From: Azomonas tarimensis
Lineage (GTDB): Bacteria > Pseudomonadota > Gammaproteobacteria > Pseudomonadales > Pseudomonadaceae
Assembly (NCBI RefSeq): GCF_042648805.1
Contig: NZ_JBHRXZ010000024.1
Coordinates: 488,366-552,365, forward strand
Length of the DNA: 64,000 nucleotides
Direction: 5' to 3'
How positions within the stretch are numbered: the stretch's first letter is position 1; each line of letters begins with the position of its first letter. Position numbers and translations under genes: made by a program. Positions 37,612-46,387 of this stretch are shown piece by piece. Below the pieces are notes generated by a model. It searched no databases, was not told the origin of the DNA, and saw only the letters and a program-made list of their open reading frames with translations.

Positions 37612-39288
37612 TCAGCCGGCGGTGGTGGCGAGTTCTCGCTCCCGCTCCCACTCCTGCAATTTACGCCAGAGCACCTTGCCGGTGGATGAACGCGGCAGGC
37701 TGCTCATGAATTCGACACAGGTCGGTGCCTTGTACGTCGCCATTTCCTGGCGCGCCCACTGCACGATGTCCGCCTCGGCGACCTGCTGGCCATCGTTCAG
37801 AACGATACAGGCCTTCACGGTTTCACCACGACGCGCATCCGGCTTGGCAATCACGCAGCATTCACGGATCGCCGGATGGCGATACATCAAGCCCTCCACC
37901 TCGCACGGCCAGACTTTGAAACCGGACGCATTGATCATGCGTTTGATCCGGTCGACCATGAAGAAGTAACCCTGCTCGTCGTGGTAGGCCAGGTCCCCGG
38001 TGCGGAAGAACCGCTTGCCATCGCGCTCGACGAATACCTCGGCGGTCTCCTCCGGCCGGCCCCAGTAACCCTCGAACAGGCTGGGGGTATGGGTGATGAT
38101 TTCGCCGACCTCGTTCGGCCCGAGCTCGGTGAGTGTGTCCGGGTCGACGATGCGGCTATCTACGCCGCACACCGGCACACCCAGGCACTGCGGCTTCGGC
38201 AGGTGCAGCGGGTTGGCATGGGTCGCCCCGATGGTCTCGGACATGCCGTAGCCTTCGATATAGGGCAGCCCGGCCAAGCGCCGCAGCCGGGCCTCGACCG
38301 CCTCCGGCATCGCCGCCCCGCCACCGCCGACATAGGTCAGGCTGGACGTGTCGAAGCGATCAGCGTCCGGCGCTGACAGGTAATCGATGGCCATGGTGGC
38401 GATGTTGATCCAGATATTCACCCGGTAGCGCTGCATCAGCTCGCCGGCCACCTCGCGGTTCCAGCGGGTCATGATGACCATCGTCGATCCGGTGTAGACG
38501 GGGCCATTGAGCCCCCCCTGCATGCCGGTGACATGGAAGAAGGGCAACGTCGCCAGGACCACCTGGTCGCTGAAGGTCTGCGCCCAGAGCGAGCGCTGTA
38601 TCACGGCCGCCATGACCGTGCGGTGCGTATGCACGCAGCCCTTCGGCGCACCGGTGGTACCGGAACTGTAAGGCAGCACGCAGAGATCGACCGGCATGGA
38701 CCGGTGCGGCCCCGGCAAGTGACCGGCCTCCAGGGCATCGCGCCAGCCGATGGCCCCGGACAGGCTCGGCGCACGAAACGGCTCGTCGAGCTCGGCCGGC
38801 AGAGGCAGGTCAGTGGGCTTGCGCAGGTACTCGGCATAGGCGGTCACCACCAGCCGCTCGAGACGGCCCGGGGCAACAAGCAAAGGCTCGAGAGTGGGCA
38901 CCAGCTCCTGGGCGCAGAGAGACACGCGTGCGCCAGTATCGATCAGGTAATGCTCAAGCTCCTCCGTCCGGTTCATCGGATTGACCGGCACCACCACGGC
39001 GTCCGCTCGCAGGATGGCGTAATAGCCAATGACGAACTGCGGTGAATTCTGCATGTAGAGCAGCACGCGCTCGCCGCGTTGGACCCCGGCATGCTGCAGG
39101 TAACCGGCCAGCGCTTCGACCTCGGCAAGCAGCTCCCGGTAACTCAGCTCGGTGTCGTAATAGACAATCGCCGTCTTGTCCGGAAAACGCCTGGCGCTGT
39201 TCGCCAGGTTTTCGAACAGGCTGGTTTCGGGCACCGACAACTGCCTGGGGACGTGCTCGGGCCAGACGCAGTAATGACGCGTGAACAT
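37612..39288 (-). CDS. Acyl-CoA ligase 2 (AMP-forming)
   Basis: A 558-residue ANL-superfamily CoA ligase. The adenylation motif PYSSGTTGAPKGCVHTHR is near 208, GYGMSETIGATHANP near 340, the hinge RTGDLAYHDEQGY near 424 and the catalytic lysine STGKVLWRKL near 541. It is a paralogue of ligase 3 (47259-48932) and distinct from ligases 1 and 4. It sits between the flavin oxidoreductase and the bifunctional enzyme in the oprD-led unit. The start has CGAGGAAAA upstream. Confidence 0.9.
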   Translation of the reverse strand: MFTRHYCVWPEHVPRQLSVPETSLFENLANSARRFPDKTAIVYYDTELSYRELLAEVEALAGYLQHAGVQRGERVLLYMQNSPQFVIGYYAILRADAVVVPVNPMNRTEELEHYLIDTGARVSLCAQELVPTLEPLLVAPGRLERLVVTAYAEYLRKPTDLPLPAELDEPFRAPSLSGAIGWRDALEAGHLPGPHRSMPVDLCVLPYSSGTTGAPKGCVHTHRTVMAAVIQRSLWAQTFSDQVVLATLPFFHVTGMQGGLNGPVYTGSTMVIMTRWNREVAGELMQRYRVNIWINIATMAIDYLSAPDADRFDTSSLTYVGGGGAAMPEAVEARLRRLAGLPYIEGYGMSETIGATHANPLHLPKPQCLGVPVCGVDSRIVDPDTLTELGPNEVGEIITHTPSLFEGYWGRPEETAEVFVERDGKRFFRTGDLAYHDEQGYFFMVDRIKRMINASGFKVWPCEVEGLMYRHPAIRECCVIAKPDARRGETVKACIVLNDGQQVAEADIVQWARQEMATYKAPTCVEFMSSLPRSSTGKVLWRKLQEWERERELATTAG

Positions 39289-39315
39289 GCTGTTTTCCTC
39301 GATGAGCCGGTCGAG

Positions 39316-40290
39316 TCAGGCAACCATGGCGGCCAGCCGCTGGTCGATGATGGCCCGTGCGTCGCTGACCATGCGCTCGACCAGCTCGGCACAGCTGGGC
39401 ACATCGTTGATCAGCCCCAGGCAGGTTCCGACCGACCAGACGCCGGCATTCGGATCGCCCTTCTCGTAGACTTGGCGGCCCCTGGCACCGGAAACCAGCG
39501 GGGCGAGCTCGCCGAATTCGACCTGGTCGCGCTCGAGCCCTTGAACGGCAAGCGCCACCTCGTTGCGAAACACCCGAACCGTGTTGCGGAACGAGCGCAG
39601 CATCAGGGTGGTGGACAGTTCATCGGCCTCGACCATCTTCTGCTTGATGGCTTCGTGAATCGGGCTTTCGTGGGTGCAGAGGAACCGCGTACCCAGGTTC
39701 ACGCCGTCGGCGCCCAGCGCCAGCGCAGCCGCCAGGCCACGGCCGTCGGCAATACCGCCGGAGGCGATGACCGGGATGCTCAGCTTGTCCATGGTGGCCG
39801 GGATCAGCACCAGGCCGGACACATCGTCCTCACCGGGATGCCCAGCGCATTCGAAACCGTCGATGGAAATCGCGTCGACGCCGAGCGATTGGGCCTTCAA
39901 CGCGTGACGCACGGCCGTGCACTTGTGAATGACCTTGATACCGGCTGTCTTGAACGCTTCGATGTGAGCCTGCGGATTGCTGCCGGCGGTTTCGACGATG
40001 CGCACGCCGCCTTCGATGATGGCGGCGCGGTATTCGTCATAGGGCACCGGCTTGACGGTCGGCAGAATGGTCAGATTGACCGCGAATGGCAGGTCGGTCA
40101 GTTCCCGGCAGCGGCGGATCTCTTCGGCGAGCGCTTCGGGCGACGGCTGCGTCAGTGCCGAAACCGTGCCGAGTGCGCCGGTATTGGAAACGGCTGCGGC
40201 GAACGATGCGCTACCGACCCACTGCATCCCCCCCATGACGATGGGATGCTGAACGCCGAACAGTTCGGTGAAACGGGTCTTGATGGCCAT
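39316..40290 (-). CDS. Nitronate monooxygenase/2-nitropropane dioxygenase-like flavin oxidoreductase
   Basis: A 324-residue TIM-barrel FMN protein. HPIVMGGMQWVGSASFAAAV split near 15-34 and the phosphate-binding ASGGIADGRGLAAALALGAD near 184-203 are typical. The family contains nitronate monooxygenases and FabK-type enoyl reductases. In a beta-oxidation gene set the latter kind of chemistry, reduction of an enoyl or dienoyl thioester, is more likely, though unproven. It lies 10 bases after the SDR gene. The start chosen (40290) gives the normal family N-terminus. Confidence 0.8.
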   Translation of the reverse strand: MAIKTRFTELFGVQHPIVMGGMQWVGSASFAAAVSNTGALGTVSALTQPSPEALAEEIRRCRELTDLPFAVNLTILPTVKPVPYDEYRAAIIEGGVRIVETAGSNPQAHIEAFKTAGIKVIHKCTAVRHALKAQSLGVDAISIDGFECAGHPGEDDVSGLVLIPATMDKLSIPVIASGGIADGRGLAAALALGADGVNLGTRFLCTHESPIHEAIKQKMVEADELSTTLMLRSFRNTVRVFRNEVALAVQGLERDQVEFGELAPLVSGARGRQVYEKGDPNAGVWSVGTCLGLINDVPSCAELVERMVSDARAIIDQRLAAMVA

Positions 40291-40300
40291 GATGTCGGTC

Positions 40301-41218
40301 TCAGATGGGGTCCCAGGAGAACACGTCGGGGCTGCGATCAAGCCCGATGAAGCTCGCCTTCAGCGCCGGCATGCCGTGTTCGGCGATGTCCTGCGGCGTC
40401 CAACCCTCGGCACTGTGCACGCTGCGGACCGGACGGGTCTGGCTGAACAGGAACAGTTCGTTGTGACGGGCGGCGAACACCTGCCCGGTAACGTGCTCGG
40501 CCGCTTCCGAGGCGAGGTAGACGGCCAGCGGCGCGTTCTTGTCCGGCGTCATCTGTTGGAGCTTGGCCACGCGCGCTTTCTGCTCTGGGGTTTCGGCCGG
40601 GATGGAGCTGGTCATCCGGCTCCAGGCGAAGGGCGCGATGCAGTTGGAGCGCACGCCGTAGCGTTGCATGTCCAGCGCAATGGATTTGGACAGCGCGACG
40701 ATGCCGAGCTTGGCCGCCGAATAGTTGGCCTGGCCGAAGTTGCCGATCAGCCCGGAGGTACTGGTCATGTGCACGTAGGCACCGCTCTGCTGCTGACGAA
40801 AATGCTCGGCGGCGGCCCGGCTGACGAAGAAACTGCCGTTGAGGTGCACGTTGATCACCGATAGCCAGTCTTCGGGACTCATCTTGTGGAAAATGGTGTC
40901 GCGCAGGATGCCGGCATTGTTCACCACCACATCGATCCGCCCGAAGCTGTCCAGCGCACAGGCCACGATCCGCTGGGCACTTTCCCACTCGGACACGCTG
41001 TCGGTGCTGATCACCGCCTCGCCACCGAGTTCGCGGATCAGTTCCTGTGTTTCTTCGGCAGGCGTGGCGGAGCCACCGGCGCCGTCGAGCCCGGCGCCGA
41101 TGTCGTTGATCACCACGCGCGCGCCCTGGCGCGCCATTTCCAGCGCGATGGCGCGTCCGATACCCCCGCCACCGCCGGTGACGATGACGACTTTTCCTTC
41201 CACCAGTTGTGTGCTCAT
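40301..41218 (-). CDS. Short-chain dehydrogenase, MFE-2/17beta-HSD4-like
   Basis: A 305-residue SDR that probably oxidises an (R)-3-hydroxyacyl-CoA. The cofactor loop TGGGGGIGRAIA is near 15-26, NNAG near 107 and the catalytic Y-x3-K in NYSAAKLG near 177. The Asp-rich second strand (NDIGAGLDG, near 38) favours NAD. The long loop after strand 2 and the extended C-terminus match the dehydrogenase domain of peroxisomal multifunctional enzyme 2. It follows the porin gene by 51 bases. The start has CAGGAGAA upstream. Confidence 0.83.
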   Translation of the reverse strand: MSTQLVEGKVVIVTGGGGGIGRAIALEMARQGARVVINDIGAGLDGAGGSATPAEETQELIRELGGEAVISTDSVSEWESAQRIVACALDSFGRIDVVVNNAGILRDTIFHKMSPEDWLSVINVHLNGSFFVSRAAAEHFRQQQSGAYVHMTSTSGLIGNFGQANYSAAKLGIVALSKSIALDMQRYGVRSNCIAPFAWSRMTSSIPAETPEQKARVAKLQQMTPDKNAPLAVYLASEAAEHVTGQVFAARHNELFLFSQTRPVRSVHSAEGWTPQDIAEHGMPALKASFIGLDRSPDVFSWDPI

Positions 41219-41269
41219 GCGGCGTTCTCCTGTTGCGGGCAGGGCGTCGGCATCCGGCGCCCCGCGGGT

Positions 41270-42538
41270 TTACCAAAGGTTCATGGTGTAGGTGAGCAAG
41301 ACGCGGTTCTCATCGACGTCGGTCGCATAGTGGCTGCGGTACATGACATTGCGCAGTAGCACGCCGAAGCCCTTGAGCGCCCCGTCCTGAACGACGTAGC
41401 CCAGATCAATGTTTCGCTCCCACTCGCGGTCATCTTCCAGCCCCGCGCCGCGTTCGATATTGGAACCGACGGTATGCCTTGCCATCAGCGTCAGCCCCGG
41501 TACGCCGTAAGCGGCGAAGTTAAGGTCGTAGCGAAGCTGCCAGGAGGTTTCCTCGGGGCGAATGAAAACCTGATAGGTACTGGCCGTAACAGTGTAGGGG
41601 TCGGTGCCGGCCTGGAACGGCATGCCCGAGTGGCCGCTCTGCTCCTGATAGCCCAGGGTGACTTTATGGCCGGTGTAGGCCAGGCCAAAACGGACACTCC
41701 AGGTCTGGTTGTCGATCTCACCGGCGAGCGCCTGGCCGGCATCCGATGCACCGAAATAACGGAAGTTGGTATCCAGGCTGAGTTTTTCGGTCAGCGGCAG
41801 CACATGGGAGACGGCAGCGTAGTGCTGGCTGTAGACATCCTTGAGTTCACCGTAGTGGTAGGAGATTTTCAGCGCGTCGGTCCAGGCGTAGTCGACGGCC
41901 GCCACGTCAAAGTGGTCCCCGGCGGTGCTGGCCGGCCGACCGGCAATTGTGATGTCGTCGTAGCCGGATGAATCACGGGCCGAGACGTTCGACAGCCGCA
42001 TCAACGTCAGGTCCAGCCCCTTGATTTCCTGTGAGCGCAGCAACGCCCCGCGGTAGGTAGTGGGCAGCAGCCGGGTGAGATTGCGGAACACCAGCGGCAT
42101 CATGGGTTGCAGGGTGCCGACGTGCAGTGTGGTATCGCTGAAGCGCATCTTGCCGGTCAGCCCGAAGTTGCTGAAGTCGTCCACCGGCTCACGAGTAACG
42201 GGGTTGAACGGCAGGGTGCCGCTGTTGCTGCGGGCTGCGCTGGAGTCCAGCTTGATGCCCAACAGGCCCAGCGCGTCGAGGCCGAAGCCGACCGGACCTT
42301 CGGTGTAGCCCGATTCGATGTTGAGCATGAAGCCCTGCGCCCACTCCTCGGCCTTGGACTGGGTCGCGGTGTCGTGGCGAAAGTCGCGATTGATGTAGAA
42401 GTTGCGCAGGACGAGGCTTCCCTTGCTGTCTTCGATGAAAGCTGCCGATGCGCTCATCGGAACGATAGACGTCCCCACCACCAGGGCGAGAGGACAAAGG
42501 GTTCCGGAATACAGCCGGCTCTTGCGAGACTGGTTCAT
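41270..42538 (-). CDS. OprD-family outer membrane porin
   Basis: A 422-residue beta-barrel for uptake of small acids. There is a signal peptide of about 32 residues (ending SASA before AFIEDSKG), then the OprD pattern RNFYINRDFR near 45 and EWAQGFML near 66. The chain ends in an aromatic residue (LTYTMNLW), the BAM recognition signal. OprD members of the OccK branch take up aromatic or cyclic carboxylates. It heads the unit that runs down to the PimD-like gene and has both an operator and an A-rich leader motif. Confidence 0.92.
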   Translation of the reverse strand: MNQSRKSRLYSGTLCPLALVVGTSIVPMSASAAFIEDSKGSLVLRNFYINRDFRHDTATQSKAEEWAQGFMLNIESGYTEGPVGFGLDALGLLGIKLDSSAARSNSGTLPFNPVTREPVDDFSNFGLTGKMRFSDTTLHVGTLQPMMPLVFRNLTRLLPTTYRGALLRSQEIKGLDLTLMRLSNVSARDSSGYDDITIAGRPASTAGDHFDVAAVDYAWTDALKISYHYGELKDVYSQHYAAVSHVLPLTEKLSLDTNFRYFGASDAGQALAGEIDNQTWSVRFGLAYTGHKVTLGYQEQSGHSGMPFQAGTDPYTVTASTYQVFIRPEETSWQLRYDLNFAAYGVPGLTLMARHTVGSNIERGAGLEDDREWERNIDLGYVVQDGALKGFGVLLRNVMYRSHYATDVDENRVLLTYTMNLW

Positions 42539-42548
42539 GCTGGTGTCC

Positions 42549-42560
42549 TTTTTTGTTCTT
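42549..42560 (-). promoter_or_regulatory. AAGAACAAAAAA (Crc/Hfq-type) motif in oprD leader
   Basis: On the sense strand AAGAACAAAAAA runs into the ribosome site AAGGA, 11-22 bases before the oprD start. It contains AANAANAA, so Hfq/Crc could block translation. Confidence 0.55.
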
Positions 42561-42601
42561 GTAATGGGTTCGCCAAGCGAGCGTGTCGCATCGCCTGACC
42601 G

Positions 42602-42630
42602 ATTATTCGAGCGGGACGAGGTCGCGCCAA
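42602..42630 (-). promoter_or_regulatory. Putative sigma70 promoter of the oprD unit
   Basis: On the minus strand TTGGCG (42630-42625) and AATAAT (42607-42602) are 17 bases apart. The -35-like box overlaps the edge of element D, the arrangement of a class II activator. Confidence 0.5.
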
Positions 42631-42670
42631 TGGCGCAACTGCCTGATCTACAATGGCCAAAGCGGACAGG
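42628..42670 (-). promoter_or_regulatory. Shared bipartite element D (for the oprD unit)
   Basis: CAATGGC at 42628-42634, then ATGGCCAAAGCGGACAGG 23 nt further. The first half is 93 bases before the oprD start. Confidence 0.65.
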
Positions 42671-42718
42671 TCGGGAATGCTGCTTGAGGCGGATCGAAAG
42701 AATCTGCAGGTGCACGAA

Positions 42719-42746
42719 AGCCGCCCGAACAAGCGCTCAGGCGGCT
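42719..42746 (-). other. Inverted repeat AGCCGCC/GGCGGCT
   Basis: A 7-base stem (42719-42725 with 42740-42746) and a 14-base loop between the end of the dehydrogenase gene and element D. It may help to separate the two units. Confidence 0.35.
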
Positions 42747-42772
42747 GCTAAGAAAGGAGGTAATCACCAGCG

Positions 42773-42795
42773 CGAAGGCCCGGGCCGGGCCTTCG
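42773..42795 (-). terminator. 10-bp GC-rich hairpin after acyl-CoA dehydrogenase 3
   Basis: CGAAGGCCCG pairs perfectly with CGGGCCTTCG around a 3-base loop, 8 bases beyond the TAA stop on the minus strand. The T-run is missing, but its place at the end of an 11-gene unit suggests a terminator. Confidence 0.55.
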
Positions 42796-42803
42796 TTTAG
42801 CGT

Positions 42804-43955
42804 TTAGCTGGCATCTCTGACCATGTTGCGGCCAATGATGATCTGCTGGATCTGCGTCGAACCTTCGTAGATGCGGAAAAGCCGGACGTCGCGATAGAAC
42901 CGCTCGATGCCATATTCGGCCATGTAGCCGGCACCGCCGAATATCTGCACGGCGCGGTCGGCCACTCGGCCACAGATTTCCGAGGCGAACATCTTGACGC
43001 AGGCGGCCTCGGTGGTGACGTTCTCACCGGCATCACGTCGACGCGCAGCGTCCAGCGCCATGCAGCGTGCGGCATAGGCTTCGGCCTTGCTGTCGGCCAG
43101 CATGGCCTGCACCAGCTGGAACTCGGCGATCGGTTGGCCGAACTGCTCACGCTCCATCGCATAATGCAAGGCGTCGTCGAGCATGCGTTCGGTCACCCCG
43201 ACGCAGAAAGCGCCGATGTGGATGCGCCCCTTATCGAGCACCTTCATCGCCGTTTTGAAGCCTAGGCCCTCGCGCCCGCCGATGATGTTTTCGGCCGGAA
43301 CCCGGCAATTGTCGAAGATCACATCGCAGGTGTGCGCGCCTTTCTGGCCCATCTTCTTGTCGGGCTGGCCCAGGCTCAGGCCAGGCGTGCCTGCCTCGAC
43401 GATGAGCGCGCTGATACCGGCCGCGCCCTTGCTGCCCGGGTCGGTGCGAGCCATGAGGGTAAACAGCCCGGCATAGGGCGCGTTGGTGATGAAGCGCTTG
43501 GTGCCGTTGATCACGTAGTGGTCGCCGTCACGCACGGCGGTGGTCCGCAGCGACGCGGCATCCGAGCCGGAGCCGGGCTCTGTCAGCGCGAAGGATGCGA
43601 TGAGTTCGCCGGTGGCGAGCAGCGGCAGATAACGGGCCTTCTGCTCTTCGGTGCCATCCATGAGTATGCCCTGCGAGCCGATGCCCACCGTGGTACCGAA
43701 GATCGAGCGAAAGGCCGGCGAGGTCTTGCCCATCTCGATCATCACCAGTGCCTCTTCTTCCATGGTCAGCCCAAGACCGCCGTACTCCTCCGGCACGGTC
43801 AAGCCGAACAGGCCGATGGCCTTCATGTCGCTTATGATGTCGGCCGGGATCTTGTCGGTTTCGGCCACCAACTGCTCATTGGGTACCAGGCGCTCGCGGA
43901 CGAAGCGGCGGACGGTGTCCAGCAGCGAGTCCAGAATTTCCGTGTCACGAATCAT
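42804..43955 (-). CDS. Acyl-CoA dehydrogenase 3
   Basis: A 383-residue homomeric-type acyl-CoA dehydrogenase. FALTEPGSGSDAASLRT near 123 is the FAD/substrate signature, QFGQPIAEFQLVQAMLAD near 272 is the second, and RIYEGSTQIQQIIIGR near 362 carries the canonical catalytic Glu in YEG. It is the last gene of the thiolase-led unit, 23 bases after thiolase-like gene 1. All key residues look intact, so it should be active with ETF. Chain or branching preference cannot be read. Confidence 0.92.
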   Translation of the reverse strand: MIRDTEILDSLLDTVRRFVRERLVPNEQLVAETDKIPADIISDMKAIGLFGLTVPEEYGGLGLTMEEEALVMIEMGKTSPAFRSIFGTTVGIGSQGILMDGTEEQKARYLPLLATGELIASFALTEPGSGSDAASLRTTAVRDGDHYVINGTKRFITNAPYAGLFTLMARTDPGSKGAAGISALIVEAGTPGLSLGQPDKKMGQKGAHTCDVIFDNCRVPAENIIGGREGLGFKTAMKVLDKGRIHIGAFCVGVTERMLDDALHYAMEREQFGQPIAEFQLVQAMLADSKAEAYAARCMALDAARRRDAGENVTTEAACVKMFASEICGRVADRAVQIFGGAGYMAEYGIERFYRDVRLFRIYEGSTQIQQIIIGRNMVRDAS

Positions 43956-43978
43956 GGTGTTCCCCTTCAGTCAGTCCG

Positions 43979-45148
43979 TCAGAGCGTGGCCGCGGTGCCG
44001 AGCAGCGCGGTGGATTGGCTCGACAAGGTGCCGCCGTTACCGTGAACCACGGCAGTGTCGGCGCCCACCTGGCGCTGGCCGCATTCACCGCGCAGCTGTC
44101 GCACGGCCTCGATCAGCGCGAAGATGCCGTACATGCCGGGGTGGCCCCAGGACAGGCCGCCGCCGTTGGTATTCACCGGCAGCCGCCCACCGGGTGCGAT
44201 TCCACCGTTCTCCACGAAGGCGCCGGCCTCGCCCTTGGCGCAGAAGCCCAGGTCCTCCAGGAACAGCAGCGTATTGATGGTGAAGGCGTCGTACAGCTGT
44301 GCCACCTGAATGTCCGCCGGGCCCAGGCCGGCCATGGCGAAGGCCGCACGGCCCGAATCCCTCGCGGCGGTGACCGTCAGGTCTTCCATAGAGGAAATCT
44401 GCCGGTTCCAGACCGCCGTCCCGTTGCCGAGCACATAGACCGGCTTCTTCGCCAGATCGCGGGCACGATCGGCACGCACCAGCACGTAGGCGCCGCCACC
44501 GTCAGTCACCAGGCAGCAGTCGCGCACGGTAAGCGGGTCGGAAATGGGCTTGGCGTTCAGCACATCGTCGATCGTCAGTGGATCGCGCGAGAAGGCTTCC
44601 GGATTCAGCCGCGCCCAGGCCCGCGCGGCGACCGCCACCTCGGCAAGCTGCTCACGGGTGGTGCCGAATTCGTACATGTGCCGGGACGCTGCCAGGGCGT
44701 AGGCCGAGAGCGGCAGCATGGGTTCGTAGGGCATTTCGTAGGGCTGCGGATCGAGGAAACGCCGGCTGGCGACAACTTCCCTCCGGCCAAAGGTCGCGCT
44801 GCGCTGGGCACTGCCGTAACAGACCAGTACCGCGTTGCACTGGCCGGCCTGCAGGGCCAGCATCGCAGGCAGCAGGTGGGCGATGAAGCTCGAGCCTCCG
44901 ATCATGCTGCCGTCGAGAAAGGTCGGACGAATGCCGAGGTATTCCACCACCGGCATCGACCACATCGTGGCCGAGGCACTGGCTGTGCACAGACCGTCGA
45001 TGTCGCGCATAGTCAGGCCGGCATCGGCCACCGCCTGCTGCGCGGCGCGGGCGAGCAGCTCCATGTCGGTATAGCCCTCGGCGATCCCGCAACCGAAGGT
45101 GCCGACGCCGGCAATCGCGAACTGACCGCGAAGCTCATGCATACTCAT
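43979..45148 (-). CDS. Thiolase-fold protein lacking catalytic cysteines, DUF35 partner (possible aldolase)
   Basis: A 389-residue thiolase-superfamily protein. The active His motif GHPGMYG near 340 is present, but the nucleophilic Cys loop reads GSMIGGSSFIAHLL (near 80-93) without cysteine, and the second Cys site reads HGNGGTLSSQS. A normal thiolysis is therefore unlikely. Known Cys-free relatives such as Ltp2 form complexes with DUF35 proteins and cleave beta-hydroxyacyl-CoAs by retro-aldol reaction; that is my preferred reading. The gene overlaps the DUF35 gene by 14 bases, and the AAGGAGG before the ATG at 45148 settles the start. Confidence 0.8.
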   Translation of the reverse strand: MSMHELRGQFAIAGVGTFGCGIAEGYTDMELLARAAQQAVADAGLTMRDIDGLCTASASATMWSMPVVEYLGIRPTFLDGSMIGGSSFIAHLLPAMLALQAGQCNAVLVCYGSAQRSATFGRREVVASRRFLDPQPYEMPYEPMLPLSAYALAASRHMYEFGTTREQLAEVAVAARAWARLNPEAFSRDPLTIDDVLNAKPISDPLTVRDCCLVTDGGGAYVLVRADRARDLAKKPVYVLGNGTAVWNRQISSMEDLTVTAARDSGRAAFAMAGLGPADIQVAQLYDAFTINTLLFLEDLGFCAKGEAGAFVENGGIAPGGRLPVNTNGGGLSWGHPGMYGIFALIEAVRQLRGECGQRQVGADTAVVHGNGGTLSSQSTALLGTAATL

Positions 45149-45536
45149 TGGACGCCTCCTTGTCCGACAAGGTGAACAGCAGTTTGCCAGTGCCCCCGTT
45201 GATCTCCACATACGCCTGCACGGGCAACCCGATGCGCACATCCTCGGCCGCCAGACCTTCGATCCGACTCATCACTCGCACGCCTTCCTCCAGATCCACC
45301 AGGGCGATGTTGTAATTGCCGCCGGCCTCAGGCTTGCGCCGCACGACTGTGGTGGCGTACACCACACCGCGGCCGCTAGGCGCCTGCCATTGCGGGTCGG
45401 GCGCACCACAGTGCGGGCACAGCTCGCGCGGGAAAAACACCGCTCGCGTGCAGGCACCGCAGCACTGAATCAGGAACTCGCCGCGGTCGAGCGCGGCCTG
45501 GTACTGGGCCTGAACGCCCCCTTTGCTCTCAGCCAT
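45135..45536 (-). CDS. DUF35 zinc-ribbon/OB-fold protein
   Basis: A 133-residue partner protein. The rubredoxin-like zinc ribbon has Cys26-x2-Cys29 and Cys40-x2-Cys43, followed by an OB fold (VVYATTVVRRKPEAGG near 69). DUF35 proteins stack onto thiolase-fold enzymes and help to bind or channel the acyl-CoA. It overlaps the thiolase-like gene downstream by 14 bases and the crotonase gene upstream by 8, pointing to tight cotranslation. GAGGG precedes the chosen ATG. Confidence 0.9.
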   Translation of the reverse strand: MAESKGGVQAQYQAALDRGEFLIQCCGACTRAVFFPRELCPHCGAPDPQWQAPSGRGVVYATTVVRRKPEAGGNYNIALVDLEEGVRVMSRIEGLAAEDVRIGLPVQAYVEINGGTGKLLFTLSDKEASNEYA

Positions 45537-46377
45537 GCTGGGCACCCTCCCTCTGATAATCGGCTTGCGGCTTCGCGATCATGCGCACCTCGCGCGCCGG
45601 CCACTGGAACAGCGCCGGCTTTTTCTCGATGAAACGACCCACGGCGATCCGGTAGTAATCGGTGGAAAAGGCTATCGCCTGGGCCGCCGCTTCGAAGTCC
45701 AGCATGCTGTCCAGGCTGCTCGACAGGCTCATGTCCAGGCCGCGCTTGATCAGGCTGGCGGTGGCCGGCGATGACCCCGCCAGGCGCTCGGCGAGCAGGT
45801 GCGCGCGCTCGAGCAGATGTTCGGCCGGCTGGATTTCATAGGCGATGCCGAGGTTTTCGGCTTCGCGTGCATCGATCTCGCGGGCAGAAAGCATCAGCTC
45901 CCGTGCCTTGTGCACCCCGACGATCCGCGGCAGCGTGTAGAGCGCGCCGAGGTCGGGCACCACGCCGACCTTGCCGAACGACATGCAGAAGCGTGCCGAC
46001 GGCGCGGCTACCACGAAATCTGCAGCCAGCGCCAGGCTGAAGCCCGCGCCGTACGCCACGCCCTCCACGGCGGCAACCACCGGGCGGTCGAGCGTGAGCA
46101 AGTCGCGCAGCCAGCGGTGGGTTTCCTGCATCCGCGTGCGCCAGCCTTCGGTGTCCAGCCCGGCCGAGCTGATACCCCGCAGGTCGCCACCAGCGCAGAA
46201 GGCGCCGCCCTGGCCGCTGAGCAGCACCGCATGAATCGAGCGGTCATCTCTGATCGCCTGGATCGCCGCAGCGAGTTCATCGCGCATGTCCAGGTCCATG
46301 GCGTTGCGCTTGTCGGGTCGGTTCAGCGACAGGTGAAGAACCGCGCCCCGCCGTTCAATCAGTAGCGTCTTGTTCAT
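45529..46377 (-). CDS. Enoyl-CoA hydratase/isomerase (crotonase) family protein
   Basis: A 282-residue crotonase. The oxyanion-hole segments GAFCAGGDLRGI near 58 and GVAYGAGFSLALAADFVVA near 105-123 are clear. At the usual catalytic positions I see MSFGKVGVVPDLGALYTLPR near 132-150: Asp is present in PDLG, but the two-Glu pattern of classical hydratases is not. An isomerase or other crotonase reaction is therefore possible. It follows the DECR2-like SDR gene by 10 bases. Confidence 0.85.
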   Translation of the reverse strand: MNKTLLIERRGAVLHLSLNRPDKRNAMDLDMRDELAAAIQAIRDDRSIHAVLLSGQGGAFCAGGDLRGISSAGLDTEGWRTRMQETHRWLRDLLTLDRPVVAAVEGVAYGAGFSLALAADFVVAAPSARFCMSFGKVGVVPDLGALYTLPRIVGVHKARELMLSAREIDAREAENLGIAYEIQPAEHLLERAHLLAERLAGSSPATASLIKRGLDMSLSSSLDSMLDFEAAAQAIAFSTDYYRIAVGRFIEKKPALFQWPAREVRMIAKPQADYQREGAQHG

Positions 46378-46387
46378 GCCGTTGCCC

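Noticed and set aside
42750..42775. Minus-strand sequence ACCTCCTTTCTTA resembling the 3' end of 16S rRNA
   Set aside because: Only about ten bases match and no rRNA sequence precedes them. It is chance or part of the spacer.
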